From: DASVXQ01 sp046727955
GTDB lineage: Bacteria > Actinomycetota > CALGFH01
NCBI GenBank assembly: GCA_046727955.1
Contig: JBKPDO010000036.1
Location: forward strand, 1-15,335
Direction: 5' to 3'
DNA length: 15,335 nt
Shown in pieces: positions 6,854 through 14,038 of the stretch. The notes beneath the pieces were generated by a model. That model had not been told where the DNA came from. It made no database searches and was given only the letters and a program-made list of their open reading frames with translations. Each line of letters starts with the position of its first letter. Within the stretch, counting starts at the first letter, position 1. A program made the position numbers and the translations under genes.

Positions 6854-7191
6854 CGGCCGCCACGAGCGCGCCAGCTACGCGCACCGCCCGTGGGCGGGGG
6901 TCGACTGGGAAGCCTACCGCGCGTCGGTGCCGCTGCCGGGCCGCGCCGGCCCCTGGTCCCGTCCGGATGGTCGAGGTCACCGACTCGAGCCCCACCGCCG
7001 TGGTCGCCCTTGCCGAGGGCATGCCGCACGCCTCGGGCTGGTACACCGAGCTGCACCACGACCAGGGCGGCCTGATCATGTCCGACGCGCCCGCCGAGAT
7101 CGCCGGGGCACTGGACTTCCTCGACCCCGCACGGGGGCGCGTGCTCATCGCCGGCCTTGGGCTTGGCATCCTGCCCGCGAGGCTGCCATGA
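6813..7191 (+). pseudogene. Class I SAM-methyltransferase fragment (N-terminal half)
   Basis: Frame one (about 6822-6955) reads HRDLATQLLTIGRHERASYA, then HRPWAGVDWEAYRASVPLPG. After a frame break near 6955 it continues VRMVEVTDSSPTAVVALAEG, GWYTELHHDQGGLIMSDAPA and GRVLIAGLGLGILPARLP, then TGA at 7189-7191. RVLIAGLGLG is motif I (SAM-binding glycine loop) of a Rossmann methyltransferase, preceded by the MSDxPAE element typical of this actinobacterial/phage-type group. Everything after motif I is missing, so it cannot bind substrate or SAM properly. Its 5' edge abuts the truncated 5' edge of the divergent DUF2637 gene, which marks a rearrangement junction near 6815. Confidence 0.6.
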
Positions 7192-7306
7192 CGAGCCGAG
7201 AACCCACATCAAGCATCGGCCGCCCGCCCCAGCCCGCCCTGTTCGACGAGAAGGGCACGCGCCGACCAGATATGCTCCGCCCGCAGGCAGCCGAGGGAGG
7301 AGAAGC

Positions 7307-7841
7307 GTGGCCAAGGCGGCATTGGTCCTCTCGATCGTCGCGATTCTCATTGCTGCCTGGAGTGGCTGGAGCGCCCACCGCTCGGCGCAAAGCTCGGAGA
7401 GCTCTGCTCGTAGCGCCGCCGAGGGGTTGGAGCCGGACCGCGACCGGCGCCACGAAGAACGCACCCCACATCTCCCGCTGCTCTATGACCGACAAGTCGG
7501 CAACAGCGAAGCTCTCTGGCTCCTCAACAACAGCCGGGAGAGCTATCAGGTGCGGCTCGCCCTTCTCCCTCGTGAGGAGGGAGGTCCGGTCGAGGCCCTC
7601 CACGTGGCAACGAACAGCGGCGGAGTGGCTGTGGTCAGGGAGGGTAACGAGTTCGAACTGGAGGCGCCGCTGGCGGTTGGGGGCAAGCAAACTCCTCCGC
7701 TTCGACAGGACTCCCAGCCTGCGCGCCGGCATCGTGCGGATTCGGCTCACCTGCTCAAACGAGCACGGTAAATGGGTTGTCCCTGCGGAAGCCGAGATTC
7801 CGGCGAGGGTGCCCCGCGGACAGAGACGCCACGAGCAGTAG
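7307..7841 (+). CDS. TM-anchored coiled-coil protein of unknown function (one frame break)
   Basis: GTG 7307 follows a good ribosome site (GAGGGAGGAG, ending near 7302). The protein starts with a membrane anchor, AALVLSIVAILIAAWSGW, then an alanine/serine heptad-like helix (HRSAQSSESSARSAAEGLEP) and RRHEERTPHL. A beta-rich cytosolic-type domain follows (EALWLLNNSRESYQVRLALL and onward). Near 7685 the frame must slip by one base in a GGGGG run. The other frame then gives the family-like end KLLRFDRTPSLRAGIVRIRL and KWVVPAEAEIPARVP, stopping at 7839-7841; unrepaired, the gene stops at 7771. Architecture (one TM, short coiled coil, small beta domain) matches a common actinobacterial hypothetical family; role unknown. 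TATGCT at 7271-7276 could be a -10 box but lacks a clear -35. Confidence 0.55.
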
Positions 7842-7913
7842 TCCTCGAAGGCTTCTGGGGCGCCTCTGGTGGTGGCTGGCCACGCTGCCGCTGCTCGACC
7901 TGGGAGGCGTCCT

Positions 7914-8270
7914 GTGACCTCCAGCAGGGCGCGACGGCGGGCAGGGCAGCGCGCCCTCGACGTCCTGGAGGCCGGCCCGGCGACCGCGTGCACGCGCGTA
8001 CCGTTGCCCTTGGAAGCCGACCACGACCGGGGGAGGCGTCCCACGACCAGCCACCGCGCCAAGCACCCGACTCCGGCCGGCAAGGCCGAGGAGTCGCCGA
8101 TCCACGGGCCCGGCCGCGGCGGTCGCGACCGGCGGACCGCTGCGGAGTACGCGCGTGCCCTTGCTCGAGAGACCGAGGTGTCGCTCCGGCGCGACCCGAG
8201 CCGCTGGAAGTGGCAGCGGTCGAACGAGCTCCCGAAAAATCGCAGCACCGAGCCCGAGGCTACGCCGTGA
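7914..8270 (+). CDS. Basic low-complexity hypothetical protein
   Basis: GTG 7914 lies 6 bases after GGGAGG (7902-7907) and opens a 118-residue Arg/Pro/Ala-rich frame, beginning MTSSRARRRAGQRALDVLEA. The C-terminal third looks more protein-like (RRTAAEYARALARETEVSLR, then RDPSRWKWQRSNELPKN). No family is recognised. The stop TGA at 8268-8270 overlaps a GTG at 8267 that begins another basic frame. That frame soon becomes antisense to the gene ending at 8525, so I do not call it. In 8271-8524 a short stretch near 8421-8490 reads PPLRLIRGEATWPPMLKALA, possibly a gene remnant, but no complete gene can be supported. Confidence 0.35.
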   Translation: MTSSRARRRAGQRALDVLEAGPATACTRVPLPLEADHDRGRRPTTSHRAKHPTPAGKAEESPIHGPGRGGRDRRTAAEYARALARETEVSLRRDPSRWKWQRSNELPKNRSTEPEATP

Positions 8271-8524
8271 CGAGCCGGCGGGGCAGGCGGCTGCTGCGGC
8301 GCGGGCGCAGAGCACGAGGGCGGCCCGGGAGGGCGCACAGCAACACCCGAGCACTGGAGAGGTGCCCGACGCCCTTAGAGCCCGCCAGCGGGAGCGCCAC
8401 GGGCCACCGAGCCGGCCCGGCCGCCGCTGCGGCTCATCCGCGGCGAGGCCACGTGGCCGCCCATGCTGAAGGCCCTCGCACCGGTCCGGCAGGGGGCGCC
8501 GTCTCGTACGCCGGCTGGAGGCGC

Positions 8525-9013
8525 CTACCCCCGCCGGATCGCCTCAAGCAGCTCGCCGAGGAGCTTGCGGGCGTCCGCGTAGTGCTTGCTGGCAGCGTCC
8601 CGCGCGTCGCTGAGGTCCCGCTCACCGAGCACGTCGCTGGCGAGCCGCCTATCCCAGATGAGGGTGTTGGCCGTGGCTGCCTCGAGGTCACGGGCGAAGT
8701 CACACACCCGCTTGGACGGATCGCTGGCAGCCAGGGTCAGGAGCGGGATGCGGGTCCGCTGCCAGCGGTCCTCGAGCGCGGTGAAGATCTGCTTGGATTT
8801 GTCCTCGGTGGCGAACAAGCCGAGCGGATCCGGGGTCGCGTCGGTGAGGAGCGCCTGGACCTCGGCGAGGAGCTCGGCGGTCCGCTCGCGCCTGCGGTCC
8901 CGCTCCATGCGCCGCTGTTGGCGGCCCTGGACTGACACGCCGAGGACACTACCGGCGAGTGCGAGCAGGCCACCAACGCCGGTCTGCACCAAGGGTCCCC
9001 AGTCCGTCGCCAC
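8525..9013 (-). CDS. TM/coiled-coil protein, paralogue of the gene at 13547
   Basis: GTG 9013 is preferred: GAGGAGG lies 7 bases upstream and the resulting N-terminus, VATDWGPLVQTGVGGLLALA, matches the second copy in the window. The 162-residue protein has one N-terminal membrane helix (about residues 8-28), a charged helix (GRQQRRMERDRRRERTAELL) and a helical domain ending HYADARKLLGELLEAIRRG. It resembles a widespread actinobacterial group of small inner-membrane coiled-coil proteins with no assigned function. The reading frame is intact. The 3' neighbours on the other strand are fragments, so there is no operon context. Confidence 0.7.
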   Translation of the reverse strand: MATDWGPLVQTGVGGLLALAGSVLGVSVQGRQQRRMERDRRRERTAELLAEVQALLTDATPDPLGLFATEDKSKQIFTALEDRWQRTRIPLLTLAASDPSKRVCDFARDLEAATANTLIWDRRLASDVLGERDLSDARDAASKHYADARKLLGELLEAIRRG

Positions 9014-9095
9014 GCCGCCGCCTCCTCGTCGTGATCGCGGAAGCATACGACCCGCGGGGCGGATTATCCGAAACGCTCCGCACGTGGGCTGCGCC

Positions 9096-9200
9096 TCAGG
9101 TGGTGGCCAGCGCCCAGGCGCCGTCGCAGCGGGTGAGGCCGTGCTCGACGCCGTCGAACCCGGCGGCGACCGCGTCGGCGATGCCCTGGGCGCCGAGCCG
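9096..9200 (-). pseudogene. Amidohydrolase-like 3' fragment
   Basis: About 33 residues on the minus strand, LGAQGIADAVAAGFDGVEHG then LTRCDGAWALATT and a stop at 9096. The pattern GxxGIxxAVAAGxDxxEH is the metal-binding His-containing segment of imidazolonepropionase/prolidase-like amidohydrolases. Nothing upstream continues it; the sequence switches to the opposite-strand transposase at about 9196. It reads as the stub of a gene cut when the transposase segment arrived. The family assignment rests on one motif. Confidence 0.4.
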
Positions 9201-10091
9201 AGCGCTTGCTCGCTCGCGCTGGGCAGCCTTCCTCGTGACGCCAGGCACCATCCTGCGGTGGCACCGGCGCCTGGTCACGCGCAAGTGGACCCAACCCTAC
9301 CGTCGAGGCGGCCGTCCGCCACTCGCCGAGCACGTAGTGGTGCTGATCCTGCGGCTGGCCCGGGAGAATCCTCGCTGGGGTTACCGGCGCATCCAGGGTG
9401 AACTGAAGAAGCTCGGGGTGTCGGTGTCGGCGACCATCATCCGCACGGTGCTGCTGGGCGACGGGCTTGGGCCCGCGCCCCGACGGGCGTCGGTCACCTG
9501 GCGAGCATTTCTGCGGGCGCAGGCCTCGGCGATCCTGGCTACCGACTTCTTCACCGTTGAGACCGTGCGCCTCACGACGCTGTACGTCCTGTTCAGCATC
9601 GAACTTGGGACGCGCCGGGTTCGCCTGGTCGGGGTCACCGATCATCCGAACGGACCTTGGGTGGTCCAGCGGGCGCGGGAGCTGTCGACGGATCGTAAAG
9701 AGGGCGCCATCGTGCCGCGGTTTCTGATTCATGACCGTGACAGCAAGTTCACCCGCGCCTTCGACGACGTGTTCGCCTCCGACGGCACCAAGATCATCAC
9801 GACGCCGATAAGGGCGCCGAATGCCAACGCGTTCGCCGAGCGGTGGGTGCGGACGGTACGGAGGAGTGTCTGGATTGGATGTTGATTTGGGGTCGGCGTC
9901 ACCTTGAGCGAGTGCTCGGCGAGTACGTGCGGCACTACAACGACCAACGGCCGCACCGAAGCCTTGCACTTCGCCCGCCGATGGGCATCGACCCCGGATC
10001 CGCGCCGTCCGCTGCCGCGGTCATCGATAGGGTTCGGCGTCGGGATCGTCTCGGAGGTTTGGTGCATGAGTACTACCAGGCCGTGGCATGA
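9196..10091 (+). pseudogene. IS481/IS3-like integrase-core transposase, N-truncated and frameshifted
   Basis: The recognisable protein begins near 9196 as RSRWAAFLVTPGTILRWHRR, followed by GRPPLAEHVVVLILRLAREN, WGYRRIQGELKKLGVSVSAT and the DDE core: Asp in ILATDFFTVETVRL, Asp in FLIHDRDSKFTRAFDD, Glu in NANAFAERWVRTVR. A missing base near 9864 shifts the frame. The end continues EECLDWMLIWGRRHLERVLG, EYVRHYNDQRPHRSLALRPP, stopping at 10089-10091. The usual N-terminal segment (the VLRHEVAVLRR region) is absent here, but a piece like it lies inverted at about 11025-11142. The catalytic triad is present but the product is unlikely to be made. Confidence 0.8.
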
Positions 10092-10099
10092 CGTTCTGG

Positions 10100-10117
10100 G
10101 TTTCTGAACCCTACGCG
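10100..10117. repeat. 18-bp direct repeat, copy 1
   Basis: GTTTCTGAACCCTACGCG, 9 bp after the transposase stop. Copy 2 at 10585-10602 matches at 17 of 18 positions. Copy 1 is also a small palindrome with its left neighbours (GGGTT-TCTG-AACCC). It may be the right terminus of the transposase element. Confidence 0.7.
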
Positions 10118-10246
10118 CTGATCGCCAGATGCAATAGTGCCTCTGGAGATCCTCGCGCTCGGCGGCCAGCTCCGGCACTGCGCCGCACCACGAGGGCCCG
10201 GAATCGGATAGTGCGATCCGCCGCCCAGGCCGCCGGCAGTCGGCGC

Positions 10247-10483
10247 CTATGCCGACGGTGGGACGATGGTCATGGTGAGCTGGTCCACCAGCGCGCGGAT
10301 GCTGGACTCCGGGTAGCGGCGATGACCACCAAGGGTCCGCAGGTACGGCAGCTTGCCGTCCTTGGCCCAGCGGGCCACGGTCTTGGATGAGACCTGCAGC
10401 AGCTCGGCGACCTCGGCACCCCGCAGGTACCGCTCCCTTGACCCAGATGACTGGTTCGTCACGGACACGGGTCGCGTGGACAT
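10247..10483 (-). CDS. BldC-like MerR-superfamily small DNA-binding protein
   Basis: A 78-residue intact protein starting at ATG 10483 with AAGGA about 9 bases upstream. The core YLRGAEVAELLQVSSKTVAR, then WAKDGKLPYLRTLGGHRRYP, is the winged-HTH of BldC/excisionase-type proteins: helix-turn-helix, then the wing with the hallmark RTLGGHRRY. BldC proteins bind direct repeats co-operatively and act as developmental regulators in streptomycetes; related proteins on mobile elements act as excisionases. Here the gene lies between copies of an 18-bp direct repeat and amid transposon debris. A mobile-element role is therefore possible, but the sequence alone cannot separate the two. I do not use the symbol bldC because orthology is not shown. 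Confidence 0.8.
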   Translation of the reverse strand: MSTRPVSVTNQSSGSRERYLRGAEVAELLQVSSKTVARWAKDGKLPYLRTLGGHRRYPESSIRALVDQLTMTIVPPSA

Positions 10484-10584
10484 GGGCTGGTCCTTCTTGT
10501 TTGTGCTCCTGCGGCCCACAGTACCCTTTGCGTTGAGCAAGCGCCCGTTCAGATGGCCACGGTCGGGCGCCGGTGCCCGTTCGA

Positions 10585-10602
10585 GTTTCTGAACCCAACG
10601 CG
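10585..10602. repeat. 18-bp direct repeat, copy 2
   Basis: GTTTCTGAACCCAACGCG, differing from copy 1 (10100-10117) only at position 13. The two starts are 485 bp apart and bracket the BldC-like gene. Confidence 0.7.
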
Positions 10603-10607
10603 CGTCC

Positions 10608-10775
10608 GAGCGCCGGCGGGCACGCCTGGCCGGGCTTGGCTTCGCCACACTGGAGGCCTACCTCCAGGATCGGTATGTCGCCCGTGGCTGGTCGGTGCGG
10701 CGGCTGCGCGCCGAACTCGGCGTCGGCCATGGCTGGCTGGACAAGCAGCTGGCCCGGCTCGGACTACGAGCCTGA
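10608..10775 (+). pseudogene. MucR/HTH-like protein C-terminal fragment
   Basis: About 55 residues, RRRARLAGLGFATLEAYLQD, RYVARGWSVRRLRAELGVGH, GWLDKQLARLGLRA, ending in TGA at 10773-10775. The pattern LGFxxLxxYLxxRY...WSVxxLxxELGVGxxxLxxxLxRLGL is the tail helix-turn-helix found in many actinobacterial MucR/zinc-finger-type regulators. No start codon or upstream domain is present; the sequence begins right after the 18-bp repeat copy 2, suggesting truncation there. Family naming is from memory of the pattern, not a search. Confidence 0.45.
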
Positions 10776-10932
10776 CCGGAGGCTCAGCAGATCTGCCGTG
10801 GGGTGCGGGTCGGCGCTCGCGACACCAACCTTTGGCGACCCATGGCTGAGCACCACGGCGGTGCTTTGACCAACAGCGATCGCCGATGACCCTCTGGTCG
10901 TGATGCCGCTGGACCACGCTGTCGAGATGCCC

Positions 10933-10990
10933 CATGGCCGTCGCACCTCCTGGAGAGGCCGCTGACAGGATCGTGACAACGATCTGACAA
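10933..10990 (-). promoter_or_regulatory. Operator-like triple 11-bp repeat and strong RBS of an orphaned gene start
   Basis: TGACA occurs at 10963, 10974 and 10985, exactly 11 bp apart (on the minus strand TTGTCA/TTGTCA/CTGTCA). Thirteen bases further along the minus strand is a perfect AGGAGGT (10951-10945), then a 9-base spacer and ATG at 10935. The frame begins MGHLDSVVQRHHDQRVIGDR, is not recognisable, and runs antisense over the fragment at 10608-10775, so the gene body has probably been lost. Direct repeats at one helical turn suit OmpR/PhoB-type regulators. The remaining bases of 10776-11319 hold only the transposase remnant below. Confidence 0.4.
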
Positions 10991-11024
10991 TGGCGGCGCG
11001 GTCTGTCCCGGAGTCGGGCTACCG

Positions 11025-11142
11025 TCCGCGGCGCACTGCGACCTCGTGCCGCAGCACGAACAGTTCCGCGTTCTTCGCGCCGAGCGCAGCACCAGCATCA
11101 CCAGACATCCCACCGCTTGGCGGAAGATCAGACAGCGCAGTC
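11025..11142 (-). pseudogene. N-terminal fragment of an IS481/IS3-like transposase
   Basis: On the minus strand, LRCLIFRQAVGCLVMLVLRS is followed, after a one-base slip, by AKNAELFVLRHEVAVRRG. The pattern (hydrophobic leader, then AxxAELxVLRHEVAVLRR) is the N-terminus of integrase-core transposases of the type seen at 9196-10091, which lacks exactly this part. It is in the opposite orientation about 1 kb away. No catalytic residues are included. Confidence 0.5.
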
Positions 11143-11319
11143 GTGGCGCTCTCCACCGATCGACTGGGTCAGAGCCTTCCATGGCGAAACCGCAGCTCGA
11201 AGCCCATAGCCGACTTTCTGGCACCCACACAGTCAAGACCTCCGAAACGCGCATCGCGCATCGGTGATGTGATGTGCCACAAGCCGGATGCAGCCAACCT
11301 ACCAGGCCTACGATCGGGC

Positions 11320-12504
11320 ATGGCTCATGGCGAGAGGCGACGACGCTGGCACTGGCTCCGGGTGCGGCGGGTTGCGCTCTGCCTGGCAGCGGCGGCGCTG
11401 GTCGCCGCTACGATCGACCTGCCGGCCGAGTACCGCGACTACGTCGCCGCGCGGCTGCTGCTGGACGCGGTGCCGAATGCGCCGTTCCACCTGCCCGCCA
11501 CGGCCGCCAACCGCCCGGCGGCGCGCACCATCCAGCTCCAACCCGGCCAGGGCCAGGCGGCCACCACGACAGCCGCCTCGCTGTGGCTGCCCACCCACGG
11601 CAGCCGGCTGCCCGGCATCGTCATCGTCGTCGGCGCCGCCCCGCTCGGCCGGCAAGACCCCCAGGCCGTGCAGCTCGCCCGCGCCCTGGCAGGGGCGAGC
11701 CGGGCGGTCCTGGTGCCCGACCTGGCGCTGCGGACCAGCACGCTCGACACCGCCGACCTGCAGCGGATCACCGCGGCGTTCGACACCCTCGCCGCCCTGC
11801 CCCGAGTGGACCCCCAACGCGTCGGGCTGCTCGGGATCTCCTGGGGCGGGGCGCTCGCCGTCGTCGCCGCCGCCACCCCGCCGCTTGCCGCCAAGGTCGC
11901 GTTCGTGGCCACCTTCGGGGCCTTCTACGACCTCGCCGACCTGGCCGGCGCGGTCGTCACCGGCGCCACCATCTACCAGGGCCGCACCGTCCCCTGGCAC
12001 ACCATCCCCGAGGCCCAGGCGCTAGTGCGCACGAGCCTGTTGTCGCTGCTGGCCCCGGCGCAGGCCAGCGCCGTGCAAGCCGCGCTCGCCGACGCCAACT
12101 CCACTGTCCCGGTCCCGGCGAAGCTGCCCCCAGCGGCGCGGGCCGTGGTCGCGCTGCTGACCAACCGTGACCCAGCCCAGGTCGCCCGCCTGGCCGCCGG
12201 CCTGCCCGCGTCGATCCAGCGGGTGCGGCAGGCGTTCTCCCCCGCCTTCCACCTCCAGGGGCTCCGCGCGCCGCTGCTGGCGCTGCACTCCACCGACGAC
12301 CCGGCCGCCCCGTGGACGGAGTCGGCGCTGCTGGTCGCCGCCGCCCGTGCCCACGATCCCGGCGGCGCCCGGCTCACCCTGGTCGGCGTCTTCAGCCACG
12401 TGACCCAGCAGCGCTCGCTGGTCGCCCCGAGCAGCCTGCTCGACGACTGGCGGCTGGTCCGCTACGTCGCCGGCCTGCTCCAAAGCCACCGCCCGGGCGC
12501 GTGA
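11320..12504 (+). CDS. Membrane-anchored alpha/beta hydrolase (dienelactone-hydrolase type)
   Basis: An intact 394-residue protein. ATG 11320 (MAHGERRRRWHW) gives a basic N-terminus followed by a hydrophobic segment, VALCLAAAALVAATI, so the enzyme is probably exported or membrane-anchored. In-frame ATG 11272 would only add 16 unremarkable residues. The hydrolase fold shows a beta strand PGIVIVVGAAPLG, the nucleophile elbow GISWGG with Ser174, the acid strand LLALHSTDD with Asp326/327, and His360 in FSHV, the Ser-Asp-His order of DLH/acyl-peptidase-like hydrolases. Substrate unknown. There is no co-directional partner, and the ribosome site is weak. A 6-bp-stem hairpin (GGGCGC 12495-12500, GCGCCC 12514-12519) spans the stop but lacks a T-run. 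Confidence 0.8.
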   Translation: MAHGERRRRWHWLRVRRVALCLAAAALVAATIDLPAEYRDYVAARLLLDAVPNAPFHLPATAANRPAARTIQLQPGQGQAATTTAASLWLPTHGSRLPGIVIVVGAAPLGRQDPQAVQLARALAGASRAVLVPDLALRTSTLDTADLQRITAAFDTLAALPRVDPQRVGLLGISWGGALAVVAAATPPLAAKVAFVATFGAFYDLADLAGAVVTGATIYQGRTVPWHTIPEAQALVRTSLLSLLAPAQASAVQAALADANSTVPVPAKLPPAARAVVALLTNRDPAQVARLAAGLPASIQRVRQAFSPAFHLQGLRAPLLALHSTDDPAAPWTESALLVAAARAHDPGGARLTLVGVFSHVTQQRSLVAPSSLLDDWRLVRYVAGLLQSHRPGA

Positions 12505-12590
12505 GCGGAGCGTGCGCCCAGCCTGGCGGGAGGTGAGCTGCCGCCGGCAGCGAGCTGCTGCGGATCGACCCCCTCCCGCATGTGACCGCC

Positions 12591-12625
12591 CGGCCCGCCG
12601 CGACCCGCCGCGACCCGCCGCGACT
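12591..12625. repeat. Short tandem repeat, 10-bp unit CGACCCGCCG
   Basis: About three and a half copies of a 10-bp unit (first copy CGGCCCGCCG) lie in the gap between the hydrolase gene and the IS6 element. Nothing else is recognisable in 12505-12665. Confidence 0.6.
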
Positions 12626-12665
12626 GCACCACGTTGGTCCTGCGCGGCCGCAGGTCTGCCGGTAT

Positions 12666-13498
12666 GGCGCTGTTGCGTTCCGCCAGCTCGCGGCATGCTA
12701 AAGCTAAAGCTTCGCCCTTCCCGGGATCAGATCGCCAAGGCCAGCTCGTCGAACGCGACCGCCACCCGCCCGCACCCAGGCTCCTCGACCGCCAACTCGT
12801 CGTCGCCGCGCCGAACGTTCTGCACGAACGCATGCCCGGCGATCACGATCCTGCCGCTACGGTCCTGCTTGCGCCCCGGCATCGGCCCTAGCCGCGCCGT
12901 CAACCGGCGGCCGTGTCCGCCTCGACACGGTTGTTGGCGTACTGGTCGGTTCGATGCCCGGCCGCTGGCGCCAGCTCCTCAAGCACGCCCGGGTACAGCG
13001 GCGCGTGGTCGGTGACGCCCTCGACCGGGTGACCTTGGTCGTGCCGATCGCTTGCTCGAAGAACCGTCGGGCTGCCTTGCTGTCGCGCCGCGGGACGACG
13101 AACACGCCGACGACCTGGCCGGACTGGTCGACGGCGCGGTAGACATACCGCCACCGGCCAGCGACCTTGACGCAGTCACGGTCTCGTCCACCTGCCAGCG
13201 GTCTTCGACACGATGCCGGCACGGCCTGGCGGCGTCGGCCAGCAGCGGCGTGAACCGCTGCACCCACGGTAGACCGTGACGTGGTCGACCTCCACGCCCG
13301 CTCAGTGAGGAGCTCTTCGACGTCGCGGTCGGACAGGCCGAAGCGCAGGTACCAGCGCACTGCCAGGACGATGACGTCTGGTGGGAAGCAGAAGCCAGCG
13401 AAGGCGGATCGTGTGATCAGAGCTGAGCGGGAGCGGCGAGGTCTCATGGCGACAGTGTGCCTGCTCCAACCTCGCTCACAGCAGATGCAAACAGCGCC
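12666..13498 (-). mobile_element. IS6-family insertion sequence (833 bp)
   Basis: The left end GGCGCTGTTGCGTTC (12666-12680) and right end GATGCAAACAGCGCC (13484-13498) are inverted repeats, identical over the outer GGCGCTGTT and near-matching beyond. They resemble the IS6/IS26-type end GGCTCTGTTGCAAA. The 833-bp size is normal for IS6. They enclose a minus-strand IS6 transposase. The flanking 8-mers (GCCGGTAT, CTGTAGAG) do not match, so no target duplication survives. The boundaries rest on the repeats plus size. Confidence 0.75.
12727..13447 (-). pseudogene. IS6-family transposase, multiple frame breaks
   Basis: Read piecewise from ATG 13447: FAGFCFPPDVIVLAVRWYLR, FGLSDRDVEELLTER, then in another frame QRFTPLLADAARPCRHRVED followed by RWQVDET (first Asp), YVYRAVDQSGQVVGVFVVPR, EGVTDHAPLYPGVLEELAP (second Asp), YANNRVEAD (Glu). 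The end reads RSGRIVIAGHAFVQNVRRGD, VAVAFDELALAI with TGA at 12727. The DDE triad and zinc-finger-less IS6 layout are plain. At least four disruptions occur: two lost G's near 13280-13310, a scrambled stretch just after VDET (about 13175), and one near 12900. No functional product can be made from this sequence. Confidence 0.8.
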
Positions 13499-13546
13499 CT
13501 GTAGAGTCTGGCCCTCTGAGCAGCGCGACCACATTGTGGGGACAGC

Positions 13547-14038
13547 GTGCCGACGGACTGGGGGCCGATCGTCCAGACCGGCATCGGTGCCGCAGCAGCG
13601 ATCGCGGGCGGCTGCATCGGCGCGTGGCTCCAGGGCCGCCACGAGCGACGCCGGGAGCGGGACCGCACGCGGGAGCGCGCCGCGGCGGCGATCGGTCCAA
13701 TCCACCTGCTCCTCGTCGACAGCAACTGGCGGCAGCTCGGCCTCAACGCCAAGCAGGAGACGTTCGAGCCGACCTTCACCCAACTGTGGGAGCGGTGGGA
13801 CCGCACCAGCGGCGCCCTGCTGGTCCTGTCCACCGGGCATCCCAGTCAGCGGGTCCGGGAGCTTGCCGAAGCCCTGACGGTCGCGACGTCGCGGACCCTG
13901 ACCAGCACGACCTGGTACGTGCACGACCTGCTCGGCTACGCGGCGGACATCGAGACGCCCAGACGGCAGGCCGAGGAGCACTACGAGCAGGCGCGCAAGC
14001 TGCTCACACAACTGCGCGAGGCGATCCAGCAGGCGTAG
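13547..14038 (+). CDS. TM/coiled-coil protein, paralogue of the gene at 8525-9013
   Basis: GTG 13547 gives a 163-residue protein, MPTDWGPIVQTGIGAAAAIA, with one membrane helix at about residues 8-27, a strongly charged helix (GRHERRRERDRTRERAAAAI) and a helical C-terminal domain ending HYEQARKLLTQLREAIQQA. It shares the TDWGPxVQTGxG opening, the RxERDRxRER helix, a WxRT motif and the HYxxARKLLxxLxEAI tail with the minus-strand gene at 8525-9013, and has nearly the same length. The function is not known. It starts 48 bp beyond the right end of the IS6 element, which may have displaced its original promoter. The ribosome site is weak. Confidence 0.7.
   Translation: MPTDWGPIVQTGIGAAAAIAGGCIGAWLQGRHERRRERDRTRERAAAAIGPIHLLLVDSNWRQLGLNAKQETFEPTFTQLWERWDRTSGALLVLSTGHPSQRVRELAEALTVATSRTLTSTTWYVHDLLGYAADIETPRRQAEEHYEQARKLLTQLREAIQQA

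Noticed and set aside
7145..8338. Long minus-strand open frame of 397 codons
   Set aside because: It is antisense to two plus-strand genes with ribosome sites and has no recognisable motif.
8267..8935. Plus-strand gene beginning GTG 8267 in GTGA overlap with the 7914 gene
   Set aside because: The frame is Arg/Pro/Ala-rich with no motif and most of it is antisense to the better supported gene at 8525-9013.
12495..12519. Intrinsic terminator after the hydrolase gene
   Set aside because: The stem is only 6 bp with a 13-base loop and no T-run; mentioned in the gene entry only.
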